DNA from: Microsaccharimonas sp964523145
GTDB taxonomy: Bacteria > Patescibacteriota > Saccharimonadia > Saccharimonadales > Saccharimonadaceae
Assembly (NCBI GenBank): GCA_964523145.1
Contig: CAZFYB010000003.1
Location: forward strand, 32,812-96,811
DNA: 64,000 nt
Direction: 5' to 3'
Shown here: positions 7,440 through 16,798 of the stretch, piece after piece
Numbering within the stretch: position 1 is the stretch's first letter
How the letters are laid out: each line of letters starts with the position of its first letter
Program-made: the position numbers and the translations under genes
Notes under the pieces: generated by a model
The model's database searches: none
What the model was told of the DNA's origin: nothing
The model's input: the letters and a program-made list of their open reading frames with translations, nothing else

Positions 7440-10021
7440 TGAAAAAACTAATTATTACATCCTTAGCTTTTGTCATCGCTCTATCTTCGGTGTTAAATTT
7501 GATACCCGTTAATTCAGCAGAAGCAGCAGATGCTCGTACGTTTAACGCAGGCCGCATTATTGATGATGGTGTATTTACAAACTCAGACTCTATGTCTGTT
7601 GCGAATATTCAAAGCTTTTTAAATAGTAAAGTCCCCAATTGCGATACTTACGGTACAAAAATGTCTGAACTCGGCGGCGGTACTCGTGCGCAGTTCTTAG
7701 CATCACGAGGTATATCAGTTCCAATCACTTGTTTAAAGGACTACCACGAGAACCCTTCAACTGGTGAAAATAACTACGGCAAAGCTATTCCAGCTGGCGG
7801 CTTAAGTGCGGCGCAACTTATTTATAATTACTCACGCCAATTCAGCATAAACCCACAAGTACTTATTGTTACACTTCAAAAGGAAAATGGGCTTATTACC
7901 GATGAGTGGCCGACCCCAAAACAATATAGCGAATCTATGGGCTTTGGCTGCCCTGACAATGTTGCACCTGGAGCGCCAGCATGTAACCCTTCTTACGGGA
8001 GTTTTTCTGCACAGCTTTACCAGGCTGCACGGCATTTCCGGGGATATATAAATAACGCTCCAGGTTGGTGGGTTCCTTTTACGACAGGCAACAATACAAT
8101 CAGATGGAGCCCTAATACCGCCTGTGGAAGTTCTGTAGTAAATATCCAAAACCGTGCAACAGTTGCCCTTTATAGTTACACGCCCTACCAACCAAACGAA
8201 GCTGCTAAAAATGCTCAATACGGGACCGGAGACGGCTGTAGTGCATACGGAAACCGCAACTTCTTTATGTATTTCACCGACTGGTTCGGTTCTACGTTTG
8301 GTGGCGACCCGGTATCAACAGAATTAAGAATTACATCTCCTATTACTATGTCGCCCACGCAACCAATACCTGGTCAGCCGACAACTATTAGCTATACGGT
8401 TAGAAACTTCTCAACACAACCTATAACGTATGAAACTTCTCTCATTCAATGTCGACTCAACGTCACTTCTAACTGCGATTCGCCATATACTGCTCCGGCA
8501 ACACTTACATCGGGTGAGTCGCGCGTATTCAACCAAACCATTACACTACCAGCAGGTGGAAACTATTCTCTTACACCATTCTTCCTAAGAGGTGGTATTT
8601 GGAATCGTTTTGGGACTCAAGATAGTGGTACAAATTCGCTAAAAACAACCGTGTCTGATATGCGAATTACTTCTCCAATTACCTTCAACCCAACAAAACC
8701 TCGAGCTGGTGAATTTACAGTTGCAAGCTTTGTAATCAAAAACTTTGGTTCAAATACAGTAAATCTACAAACATCTGTTTTACAGTGTCGCTACGATACG
8801 TCTATAAATTGTGATTCAGCTAATGGCGGAAGTGTTGCATTACCATCAGGCGCATCACTGCCTGTTTCATATGGGTTTACACCTGCAGGCGGCGGAGTGC
8901 AAACTCTCATTCCTTTTTATATGGAAGGTGGTAATTGGTATCGTTACAACACCTTTGAATCTATTTCAACCTCAACTACCATCGATACACCAGATGTTCG
9001 TTTAACTGGTCAGATTACCGCATCACCGTCAAACCCAATTCCGGATCAAGCAACTACTATTAGTTACACAGTGCGAAACTTTGGCACATCACCCGTTGTA
9101 TACGAAGGTACATTACTTCAGTGTCGTTTTAATACCCACACTGTTTGTGACACTCCATTCAGCGCACCCGTTACCCTGCAAGTTGGCGAACAGCGGACTT
9201 TCAATCATAGCGTTACTACAAGTAAGGCGGGTGAATATAAATTTGTTCCTTATGCACTAAAAACAGGTTCTTGGTATAAATACAGTAATGGAGTTGCTAC
9301 CACTAATGAACTGTCTGTTTCAGTACCAAAATACGTGGCTGATTTACGCCTTACCTCCGCAATAACAACAAACCCTGTAAATCCAATACCTGGTCAAGCA
9401 GCAAGCGTTAGCTATACCGTTAAAAACTTTGGCACATCACCAGCGATTTACCAAGAATCCATATTACAATGTCGTAAAAACACATCTGTAAACTGTGATG
9501 GTATCTACCTTGGTGCAGTCACAATTCCAGCTGGTGATTCACGAACATTCACCGAATCTATCGAAATCCCAACATCAGGCAGTTATGTATTTAAGCCATT
9601 TTTCATGCAAAATGATGAATGGCACCTCTATAATGCGAGCCAATTCGTCAATCAAAAGATACTCACTGTCGATGCGTACGTAGCCGATCTCCGGCTCACA
9701 ACACCAATCAGCATTTCGCCAGCTCAACCAACAGTTGGCCAATCTTCAACCGTGACCTACACTGTACGTAACTTTGGAACACTTCCTGCTATTTACCAAG
9801 ATTCGGTATTACAATGTCGCCGCAATACAACTATAAACTGCGATTCAACCTATAGCGGAGTGTTCACTATCGCTCCTGGTGACTCGAAAGTATTCACTCA
9901 CACAATTTCGATCACCGGGAGTGGTTCGCATATATTCGTTCCCTACTTTATGCAAAACAGTACCTGGTATAAATACAACCAAGGTACTGCCCCTAGTAAC
10001 CAATTTGTAATCTCTTTATAA
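7439..10021 (+). CDS. Secreted protein with lysozyme-like N-domain and five Ig-like repeats
   Basis: 860 residues with a signal peptide ending near residue 29. Residues 30-295 form a conserved domain containing INPQVLIVTLQKENGL and MGFGCPD. The same block occurs in actinobacterial exported proteins often labelled hemagglutinin-related, and the LQKE-type segment recalls lytic-transglycosylase-like folds; neither is proven here. From about residue 295 five repeats of about 115 residues follow (starts near 295, 406, 518, 634 and 749). Each opens with a variant of DLRLTSPI and contains a cysteine pair in QCR...NCD. The repeats look like stacked Ig-like/CARDB domains for adhesion. No LPXTG sorting signal or C-terminal membrane segment is present, so it is probably released or held non-covalently. 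Confidence 0.82.
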   Translation: MKKLIITSLAFVIALSSVLNLIPVNSAEAADARTFNAGRIIDDGVFTNSDSMSVANIQSFLNSKVPNCDTYGTKMSELGGGTRAQFLASRGISVPITCLKDYHENPSTGENNYGKAIPAGGLSAAQLIYNYSRQFSINPQVLIVTLQKENGLITDEWPTPKQYSESMGFGCPDNVAPGAPACNPSYGSFSAQLYQAARHFRGYINNAPGWWVPFTTGNNTIRWSPNTACGSSVVNIQNRATVALYSYTPYQPNEAAKNAQYGTGDGCSAYGNRNFFMYFTDWFGSTFGGDPVSTELRITSPITMSPTQPIPGQPTTISYTVRNFSTQPITYETSLIQCRLNVTSNCDSPYTAPATLTSGESRVFNQTITLPAGGNYSLTPFFLRGGIWNRFGTQDSGTNSLKTTVSDMRITSPITFNPTKPRAGEFTVASFVIKNFGSNTVNLQTSVLQCRYDTSINCDSANGGSVALPSGASLPVSYGFTPAGGGVQTLIPFYMEGGNWYRYNTFESISTSTTIDTPDVRLTGQITASPSNPIPDQATTISYTVRNFGTSPVVYEGTLLQCRFNTHTVCDTPFSAPVTLQVGEQRTFNHSVTTSKAGEYKFVPYALKTGSWYKYSNGVATTNELSVSVPKYVADLRLTSAITTNPVNPIPGQAASVSYTVKNFGTSPAIYQESILQCRKNTSVNCDGIYLGAVTIPAGDSRTFTESIEIPTSGSYVFKPFFMQNDEWHLYNASQFVNQKILTVDAYVADLRLTTPISISPAQPTVGQSSTVTYTVRNFGTLPAIYQDSVLQCRRNTTINCDSTYSGVFTIAPGDSKVFTHTISITGSGSHIFVPYFMQNSTWYKYNQGTAPSNQFVISL
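8320..10018 (+). repeat. Five tandem Ig-like domain repeats (about 345 bp period)
   Basis: Repeat units begin near 8320, 8655, 8992, 9339 and 9684. They share protein motifs (TVRNFGT, QCR...NCD) but differ at many codon positions, so they are an old protein-domain expansion, not a recent DNA duplication. Confidence 0.8.
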
Positions 10022-10022
10022 A

Positions 10023-11477
10023 TTAGTCGACTGGTTTATATGTAGAGATGAGCGCTAACATACGTTCACGAGCTGGGAATGGTTCATAGTAGTTATGAAG
10101 AATTTCTTCAGCGAGAACGTCCAGGTTTGCTTCAAAGCGATCTTTATCAAAGCTCATAAAGTTTTGAGTCCTAAATATTTTCTTTACTGATGTTGCGCTT
10201 ACTTCTTCTTCATCAACGAGCACTTCTTCATATAGTTTTTCACCAGGTCGCAACCCAATAATCTTAACTTTAATTTCCTCTTCTGGTATATAGCCGTGGA
10301 TAGTAATAAGAAGTCGTGCTAAGTCGTAAATCTTAATCGACTCACCCATATCAAGAACAAATAAGTCGTTATTCTGGCCCATTACCCAAGCTTGTAAAAT
10401 AAGATGTACTGCTTCAGGAATTGTCATAAAGAAGCGAGTTACATCTTTATGGGTAACAGTAACTGGACCCCCTTTTTCAATTTGTTTTTCAAAGAAAGGA
10501 ATCGCACTTCCGTTACTATTAATAACATTACCGAAACGAACCGCACAAAAAGTCGTTGTCGATTGTGACTGAGACAAGATGTGAATAATCTTCTCAGCTG
10601 CGCGTTTTGTTGCACCCATAATGTTAGTTGGATTTACCGCTTTGTCAGTCGAAACAAGGATAAACTTTTTTACGCCGTGACGAATTGCAGTTTCAGCAAC
10701 GTTTTTTGTACCAAATACGTTGTTTTTAATTGCCTCAGCTGGGTTTGCTTCCATAAGTGGCACATGTTTATATGCAGCAGCATGAAAGACCGTACTGGGC
10801 TTGTAAAGGCCGAATATAGCTTCTACTTTTTGGCTATCTTTAATATCACCAATTACATAGGTAATGTCAGCGCCCGGGTAATCTTCTTTAAGTTGATTTC
10901 CAAGCTCAAAGATACCGTTTTCCCACCAATCAAATAAAACAACTTTCTTCGCACCGTGGGCAACAATCTGACGACTCAACTCAGAACCAATAGACCCAGC
11001 TGCACCCGTAACAAGAACTGTTTGCTCATTTGCATAGTTACTAATTTCTTCTTGATCAGATTTTAGAATTTCGCCACCAAGCAGATCCTCAGCACGAACA
11101 TTCCTAATGTGACGAATATAATCTTCGTCAAAATCTTGAATTAACACCTCAGAAATACGGGGGAGAATTTTATAGCCTAGTTTTAAGCCAACAGTTGATT
11201 CAACGATATCGCGCACCACCTTACCACGTTCAGATGGAAGTGCAAAAATAAGTTCTTCTACACTATGTTCCTTCACAAGTTCTGGTAGTTCTTTAGTAGT
11301 ACCTAATACAGAAACGCCTTGTATTGCTCGTCCCTGCTTTTCAGCATCGTCATCGATGAAGCCTATAATATTAAAGGTATTGTCTTCTCTTTTTTGAAGA
11401 TCTTCTGCTAAAAGCTCACCTGCTTTACCAGCTCCAATAATAAATACATCGATTAAATTCTCTACTTGTTTACTCAT
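10023..11477 (-). CDS. CapD/PglF-type nucleotide-sugar dehydratase, soluble form
   Basis: 484 residues with two Rossmann units: an N-terminal CoA-binding-like domain (GAGKAG at 15-20) and the catalytic SDR domain with GAAGSIGSE at 158-166. The active-site segment STDKAVNPTNIMGATK lies at 276-291; methionine 287 takes the place of the usual SDR tyrosine (M-x3-K291), as in the CapD/PglF/FlaA1 4,6-dehydratase group. This family makes 4-keto-6-deoxy sugars from UDP-sugars. Full-length members (about 600 residues) start with four membrane helices, which are missing here, so this enzyme should be cytoplasmic. It is the last gene of the exporter operon and its start overlaps the upstream gene by 8 bases. 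Confidence 0.88.
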   Translation of the reverse strand: MSKQVENLIDVFIIGAGKAGELLAEDLQKREDNTFNIIGFIDDDAEKQGRAIQGVSVLGTTKELPELVKEHSVEELIFALPSERGKVVRDIVESTVGLKLGYKILPRISEVLIQDFDEDYIRHIRNVRAEDLLGGEILKSDQEEISNYANEQTVLVTGAAGSIGSELSRQIVAHGAKKVVLFDWWENGIFELGNQLKEDYPGADITYVIGDIKDSQKVEAIFGLYKPSTVFHAAAYKHVPLMEANPAEAIKNNVFGTKNVAETAIRHGVKKFILVSTDKAVNPTNIMGATKRAAEKIIHILSQSQSTTTFCAVRFGNVINSNGSAIPFFEKQIEKGGPVTVTHKDVTRFFMTIPEAVHLILQAWVMGQNNDLFVLDMGESIKIYDLARLLITIHGYIPEEEIKVKIIGLRPGEKLYEEVLVDEEEVSATSVKKIFRTQNFMSFDKDRFEANLDVLAEEILHNYYEPFPARERMLALISTYKPVD

Positions 11478-12357
11478 ACATTACATTCCTTATCGTCTCG
11501 CTTAAAGTCTCTTGCGGTGTCCAGTTAAAATCAGCTTTCATCCTTGATATATCAGCCTTATTTGCATACACCGGTTCAGGATTTGGAAGTGTTTCAACTA
11601 TTACTGGATTATCTTCTATTTTACTATGTTCTATCATTAATTTAAGTAGTTCTTCATTAGAGGTTGCTATGCCAGACCCAATATTATACACAAGATGGCG
11701 AGGCTCACCCTCTATAATTGCCCTGTATGCACTTACTACATCGCTCACGGCTATATAATCACGCAGCGAATCCCTTCTTGAAACTTCTAGGTTTTCTCTG
11801 GTACCAGCAATATATTCATTAATCTGCTTTTTCAACCTCATTATGAAAAACTTTTCTGCCATTGGGTAGCCAACTGGGTTAAACACGCGCACAACCACCA
11901 CTGGCAATTGATACTTATTCACATACTCCAGTGCAATTTGCTCTTCGGCCTTTTTTGCTTCGCCATATGCAGAAGCCGGGGTAAGCGATTGGTCTTCAAG
12001 AACGGCCGACACAGATGAGTCCACCTCTCCATATTCAGCCGCAGAACCCGAAATAACAATTCGGCGTAATTGGTGCTCGCCTTCAACAACGGCATTCAGG
12101 ATATTTTCGGTATATATTTTATTAAGAGTTACATCTTGAGTAGTATCAACAACGCCGGCACAACTAATTACAACTTCCGGTTTTGTGTTATCCAGTACGG
12201 CACGTATCGAAGTGATGTCGAGAAGATCGACATAATGCACAAGCCCTTTCACTTCGTCTATTTTCCGAGTAGTGGTAACAACTTCGTGATCTTGAGCGAG
12301 TGATGTGGCAAGAGCCGACCCTAAAAAGCCAGTTGCTCCAAAAATAATTACCTTCAT
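11470..12357 (-). CDS. NAD-dependent sugar epimerase/reductase (extended SDR)
   Basis: 295 residues with the NAD-binding motif GATGFLG at 7-13, the catalytic strand SGSAAEYG at 103-110 and the YGEAK (Y131, K135) active-site pair. The overall pattern is closest to GDP-4-keto-6-deoxymannose reductases and related UDP-sugar epimerases. With the adjacent 4,6-dehydratase it could complete the synthesis of a deoxy sugar; the exact product cannot be decided from sequence alone. It overlaps both neighbours (1 base upstream, 8 downstream), so all are translated from one message. Confidence 0.85.
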   Translation of the reverse strand: MKVIIFGATGFLGSALATSLAQDHEVVTTTRKIDEVKGLVHYVDLLDITSIRAVLDNTKPEVVISCAGVVDTTQDVTLNKIYTENILNAVVEGEHQLRRIVISGSAAEYGEVDSSVSAVLEDQSLTPASAYGEAKKAEEQIALEYVNKYQLPVVVVRVFNPVGYPMAEKFFIMRLKKQINEYIAGTRENLEVSRRDSLRDYIAVSDVVSAYRAIIEGEPRHLVYNIGSGIATSNEELLKLMIEHSKIEDNPVIVETLPNPEPVYANKADISRMKADFNWTPQETLSETIRNVMYE

Positions 12358-15300
12358 TATTTCGATTCTCCATATAATTTTCGATAGTTTCGCCCTAGAA
12401 CAGGGTTCGAATACAACTTCTCTATCTTATCTCGCGACAATTGCTTCATTATATCTAGCTTTTTACGATCCTTGTTTAAAACGGTAATTGCTTTAACAAT
12501 TTCATCGACCGATCCAGGTGAAACAACATAGCCATCAACGCCATTTTCAAGTACCTGCGAAACCGCCCCAACATCCGATGCAATCGTAACAACCTTCATA
12601 GCCATTGCTTCTAAAATTGATAAAGGAAAGCCCTCGATTGATGACGGCAATACAAACACATCGGCAGCAGCAAGGTACCGAGCAACCTCCGATTGATATC
12701 CCAGATACGTCAACTTTGAATTTCCGATATCATCTATCCGATCTTTAATCTTCTTGCGCATACCGCCGTCTCCAATAACAAAGAAGTGAACGTTTTGTGA
12801 GTCTTTAGAGCCTATTACTCGTGCGCCCGTTTCAACGAAAACATCTGGGTTCTTCTCTTCTGAAAGTCGACCTACAAAGAAAACTGCGATGTCATTTTTT
12901 GGTATCCCAAGTTCACTACGAATGGCTTCACGGTTAAATAGCTCGGGATTAAATTCATTAATACAGTTGATTCCGTTTGGTATACATCTAACATCACCGC
13001 TGTTTAGTTTTGCCTCGCGATTGAACCTATCAACCACCGACTGGTTGTCACTCGTAAAAGTATCGATATATTGCACCGTTTGAATTGATTGTTCAAAGTA
13101 AGCGGTTCGATCATTGAACAGAGTAACAATAACCCTAAGGTTCGGATGACGCTGCTTAAGCGTTTCAAGCATCTCGAACGTAAAGCCGTTGTGAATAATA
13201 TGCAGTGTATCAATCGAGCGAACGGTTATAAGCCTAGATACATATTCAACATATAAGTCTTCTTGTGTAAAAAGATTTGCAAGGTGAAAAATATCATTTG
13301 ATATTTCTTCAAATTTATATTGCCATTCGTGCTTTGATGGCAAACCCGTTACGAACGTGATTGCATAATCGTCTTTTATTTCACGACAGAAGTTATATAT
13401 TAACGTTTCTGCACCACCAAAAGTCATCCACGGAATTGTAATAAGTATGTTCGATTTAGACTTCCTTGTTACAACCGGATCTTGTAAGTTAATCATTGAG
13501 CTAGAAACAGACACCTCGTGTTTTATAAGTTCACGTTTCTTTAATAAAGTCTTTATCTTCTTTTTGTAATTAGGGTGTAATGAACGTATCGTCCTTAGAT
13601 TATTCCAGTGGATTTCTTTATCTTCGACATATCGGGATTGCATGGAAGTTCTGTATCGGAATAAAGGTTCGGGCACAAGCTTTCCCCAGAATCCTTTTTC
13701 GGCTAAACTAATCCAAAATTCCCAATCCTCATAACCTATACCTGTTTTGTATCCAGTAGTAGCTTTCCAGGCCTCTTTTCGGAACATTGCAGCAGTGATA
13801 ACGCTATTATTCCTGTACAGCAATAGTGGGTCAAATTCAACGTGCTGAAAATCTTCCGCAGTCACTCCAAACACACTCATGTAACTAGTAGCTATTGAAA
13901 TATCAGGATTTGTTTCAAGGACGGTTACCATTTTTTCAATATATGTTGATTCAATCATGTCATCAGAATCCAAACATACAATATATTTGCCTTTAGCAGC
14001 GGCAATCCCATTGTTACGAGCTTTTGCCACGCCTTGATTCTGCTGATATATAAATGTGGCCCTGTAGCCTTCTTTTTCAATCGCTTTTAGTTTACGCTGA
14101 CTTACTTCTTCTGGCGATCCATCATCAACAATAATGACTTCAAAATTAAGGAAGGTTTGCCGTTTCAACGAATAAAGCGTGTCATCGATAGTATCTGCAC
14201 GATTGTAGTAAGGAATAACGACACTCACCAGCGGTGTTTTTGGAGTCCAGGGTTTATTCGTTACTACCCTAACCTTTTTTAGCATATGGCGCGGTCGGAA
14301 CCGAATGACTTTCATAAATGGCTTGCGGAACCAATCTGGTAAATGGCGGGCAACTCGTATTTTTACCCCACGGATTGCACGCATTGGAAAATGATACACA
14401 CCTGGAAACAACGTGCCTGTCAAAAAATCTCGCGTTTTAATAATACGTCCAAGTACTCGCGAATTTCGAAGCGAATTAATTTCATCCTTGGCTTTAAAAA
14501 GCTGTCCTCGAAGTGCAATAATCTCATCGGAAGATTCATCTTTGAGTGTTTGCTTTTCTAGCTCCGTTAGTTGTTCCTTAGCCCTAAAGGCAGCTTGCCA
14601 AAATACCGTATCGGCTTCGATAAACTTTCCATTAGTCGTAACTTCATGAAGTGCCTGCTCGAATTTACCTTGGAAGTAATATAAGAAAAAGCGAGCCTTG
14701 GCCATACGACCCGGAAGCCACGAAATACTATGTTTCTCGATACATTTTTCTGAATTGTTAAACTGAGCCGTTTGATCGTAAAAAAGCGATAACCAATATG
14801 CTTCATCGGAGCTCACTGTAATCGCAGTGTCAGTTAGAGCTTCAAATATCCTAGCGTCTTTTTTTGTTAAAGACCCTTTTTTGGCAACACCCCAAAACTG
14901 TGACACTCCATTTGTTGTAATTTCTTGGAGTAAGAAATTCTTCTTCCCAAATACATCTGATAACTGTCTACTGAGGTTCGCACGGTTGTAATACACGAAA
15001 TGTTCAAGTGAATGATTAAACCAATACTCGGTTGGGCGCGTAGATTTAACCGATACTGTCGAGAATACAAAATACCCATTCTCATCTAGTGCTTTATAAC
15101 TCGACTCGAGTACCCTTCCTGGATACGCTACGTGCTCTAAAACATCAAAGGCGGTAACGACAGCTTTGTTTTTTGCCTTGCTTGGAAAAGGGTTTAAATC
15201 TGAAGTTACCGCATTTAATCCTTTTGAATTTGCGATTTCAACCGCATCGCTAGAAACCTCAAGGCCCATTGAATCAAACCCGCTTGATGAGAACATTTCA

Positions 15301-15617
15301 AGCAGTGAGCCGTCAGCACTCCCTAAATCAAGGTGACTCGACACATCCTGTTGGAACAACCTGGCAAAAGCGTATTTACCGATTACTTCAGCGGCAGGGT
15401 TTGACGTGTAGTTTTTATATCCAACTTCAGTGGTGTCATGAGAGTTTTCAAAATAATTTTTATTGTACACATCTTCAAGATGCGTAAAAACTTCATCAAC
15501 CATCATAAGTTGGCAGTTTTCACATTCTAAAATGTTTTTCTGGTCAGACCTATGACTTACGACATTCAGCAGGGAACTATTACAATAAAGACATTTTTCG
15601 ACTTTACTATCAGGCAT
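12357..15617 (-). CDS. Trimodular methyltransferase-GT2-GT4 fusion
   Basis: 1086 residues in three parts. The N-terminus has a zinc-ribbon-like C9-x2-C12...C32-x2-C35 followed by a class I SAM methyltransferase (LDLGSADGS at about 96-104, then FDVLEHV). A charged, helical linker (about 365-400) leads to a GT2 domain from about 461 (SVVIPYYNRAD, then VCLDSDD). A GT4 domain from about 721 follows (TFGGAETL, then FFVGRLSEEKNP, and EGFPLSILEAM near 992). Such fusions build and cap polysaccharide repeat units on the cytoplasmic side before ABC export; capping by methylation is known in Wzm/Wzt systems, and its role here is inference. It overlaps the wzt-like gene by 8 bases. Confidence 0.88.
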   Translation of the reverse strand: MPDSKVEKCLYCNSSLLNVVSHRSDQKNILECENCQLMMVDEVFTHLEDVYNKNYFENSHDTTEVGYKNYTSNPAAEVIGKYAFARLFQQDVSSHLDLGSADGSLLEMFSSSGFDSMGLEVSSDAVEIANSKGLNAVTSDLNPFPSKAKNKAVVTAFDVLEHVAYPGRVLESSYKALDENGYFVFSTVSVKSTRPTEYWFNHSLEHFVYYNRANLSRQLSDVFGKKNFLLQEITTNGVSQFWGVAKKGSLTKKDARIFEALTDTAITVSSDEAYWLSLFYDQTAQFNNSEKCIEKHSISWLPGRMAKARFFLYYFQGKFEQALHEVTTNGKFIEADTVFWQAAFRAKEQLTELEKQTLKDESSDEIIALRGQLFKAKDEINSLRNSRVLGRIIKTRDFLTGTLFPGVYHFPMRAIRGVKIRVARHLPDWFRKPFMKVIRFRPRHMLKKVRVVTNKPWTPKTPLVSVVIPYYNRADTIDDTLYSLKRQTFLNFEVIIVDDGSPEEVSQRKLKAIEKEGYRATFIYQQNQGVAKARNNGIAAAKGKYIVCLDSDDMIESTYIEKMVTVLETNPDISIATSYMSVFGVTAEDFQHVEFDPLLLYRNNSVITAAMFRKEAWKATTGYKTGIGYEDWEFWISLAEKGFWGKLVPEPLFRYRTSMQSRYVEDKEIHWNNLRTIRSLHPNYKKKIKTLLKKRELIKHEVSVSSSMINLQDPVVTRKSKSNILITIPWMTFGGAETLIYNFCREIKDDYAITFVTGLPSKHEWQYKFEEISNDIFHLANLFTQEDLYVEYVSRLITVRSIDTLHIIHNGFTFEMLETLKQRHPNLRVIVTLFNDRTAYFEQSIQTVQYIDTFTSDNQSVVDRFNREAKLNSGDVRCIPNGINCINEFNPELFNREAIRSELGIPKNDIAVFFVGRLSEEKNPDVFVETGARVIGSKDSQNVHFFVIGDGGMRKKIKDRIDDIGNSKLTYLGYQSEVARYLAAADVFVLPSSIEGFPLSILEAMAMKVVTIASDVGAVSQVLENGVDGYVVSPGSVDEIVKAITVLNKDRKKLDIMKQLSRDKIEKLYSNPVLGRNYRKLYGESK

Positions 15618-16797
15618 TTTCAGTCCATTTATGTGGTAGTTCGACTAGTCCACTCCACTGTCCCGTGCCTTTAACAGTAAATCGAGGGCCGTCTATAATT
15701 GCATCAACTCGTTGGCCTTCAACTTTAAATGCTTCGACAAGTAAGTAATAGGTACCAGCGGCGATATCAAGGTTGAAATCAAGTGAGATCGAACCGGCTG
15801 CTTTCCAATTTTTTTCGTGTTTTGAGAAACGGCTATTTATACCCGTAATATGTTCACCACTCGTTTTAAAGATATTAACGCCGATACTTTCAATATCTTC
15901 AACAGGAAGCCCTCTCCATGAAATTGCCGCACGCATCACCTCACCCTGATTGAAGCTTTGCTTTACTACTGAAGCATTGTTTGTAATTTTAACTTTAAGA
16001 AATTCAGCACCGTTTAACTTCTTTAGGTTACCCTCTTCGGTTTCTGAATCAATTTTGTCTTGATTTAAACGGCTGTACTGATCGGCAACCTTTTCAGGGT
16101 TCCCAATTTCAATAATTTCACCTTTATTAAGAAGGAGTGCACGGTTACAGAATTTACGAACTGTACCCATATCGTGAGTAACCAAAATAACCGTTTGTCC
16201 ATCCGCTTTGTATTTTTCAAACGTATCAAGACATTTACGCTGGAAAGCCTCATCACCTACAGCTAACACTTCATCGAAAATCAAAATATCATTTTTTGCC
16301 TTAATGGCGATCGAAAAAGCTAAACGCACCTGCATACCAGATGAGTAGTTTTTTAGTTTTTGATCCATGAATCGTTCAAGTTCGGCAAATTTAACGATTT
16401 CATCGTACATTGATTCCATTTGCTTTCGGTTATATCCAAGTAATGCACCGTTTAGAAAAACATTATCACGGCCTGATAATTCTGGGTTAAAGCCGACACC
16501 AAGTTCAATAAACGGCGTAAGACTACCGTTCAACCAAACCGAGCCTTCGTTGGGTGTATACACACCCGCTAAAAGTTTAAGCAATGTACTTTTTCCACTT
16601 CCGTTTCGGCCAACAATACCAAAGAAGTCACCTTTATTTACTTCAAAACTAATACCATTCAAAACATGTTGAGTAGTTTTGTTGTTTTTTCTAAATGCGT
16701 TAACAAGCGTGTGTTTAAAAGAGGTGTTTTTTAGGTGAGGTAAAATAAAGCTCTTTTTTACGCCTTTAACAATAACTGCAGGTTGGTTGTCGTCCAC
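15610..16797 (-). CDS. Polysaccharide ABC exporter ATPase (Wzt/TagH-like)
   Basis: 395 residues from GTG at 16797, chosen over the longer frame (to 16860) because GGAGGA sits 8 bases upstream and the longer start would overlap the permease gene. Walker A GRNGSGKST is at 63-71, the ABC signature YSSGMQVRL at 151-159, Walker B ILIFDEVLAVGD at 171-182 and the H-loop histidine at 208. The C-terminal 140 residues form a beta-rich domain like the Wzt carbohydrate-binding domain, which recognises the capped end of the polymer. It pairs with the permease 1 base upstream. A specific polymer cannot be named. Confidence 0.9.
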   Translation of the reverse strand: MDDNQPAVIVKGVKKSFILPHLKNTSFKHTLVNAFRKNNKTTQHVLNGISFEVNKGDFFGIVGRNGSGKSTLLKLLAGVYTPNEGSVWLNGSLTPFIELGVGFNPELSGRDNVFLNGALLGYNRKQMESMYDEIVKFAELERFMDQKLKNYSSGMQVRLAFSIAIKAKNDILIFDEVLAVGDEAFQRKCLDTFEKYKADGQTVILVTHDMGTVRKFCNRALLLNKGEIIEIGNPEKVADQYSRLNQDKIDSETEEGNLKKLNGAEFLKVKITNNASVVKQSFNQGEVMRAAISWRGLPVEDIESIGVNIFKTSGEHITGINSRFSKHEKNWKAAGSISLDFNLDIAAGTYYLLVEAFKVEGQRVDAIIDGPRFTVKGTGQWSGLVELPHKWTENA

Positions 16798-16798
16798 T

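Noticed and set aside
8320..10018. Tandem DNA repeat or CRISPR-like array
   Set aside because: The units match only at the protein level and have a 345-base period; no short identical repeats with spacers exist here or elsewhere in the window.
7439..10021. LPXTG-type wall anchoring of the Ig-repeat protein
   Set aside because: There is no LPXTG-like motif, hydrophobic helix or basic tail at the C-terminus, which ends directly after the last repeat.
10581..10937. 118-codon frame opposite the CapD-type gene
   Set aside because: It lies wholly antisense to a conserved gene and shows cysteine-rich, shadow-type composition.
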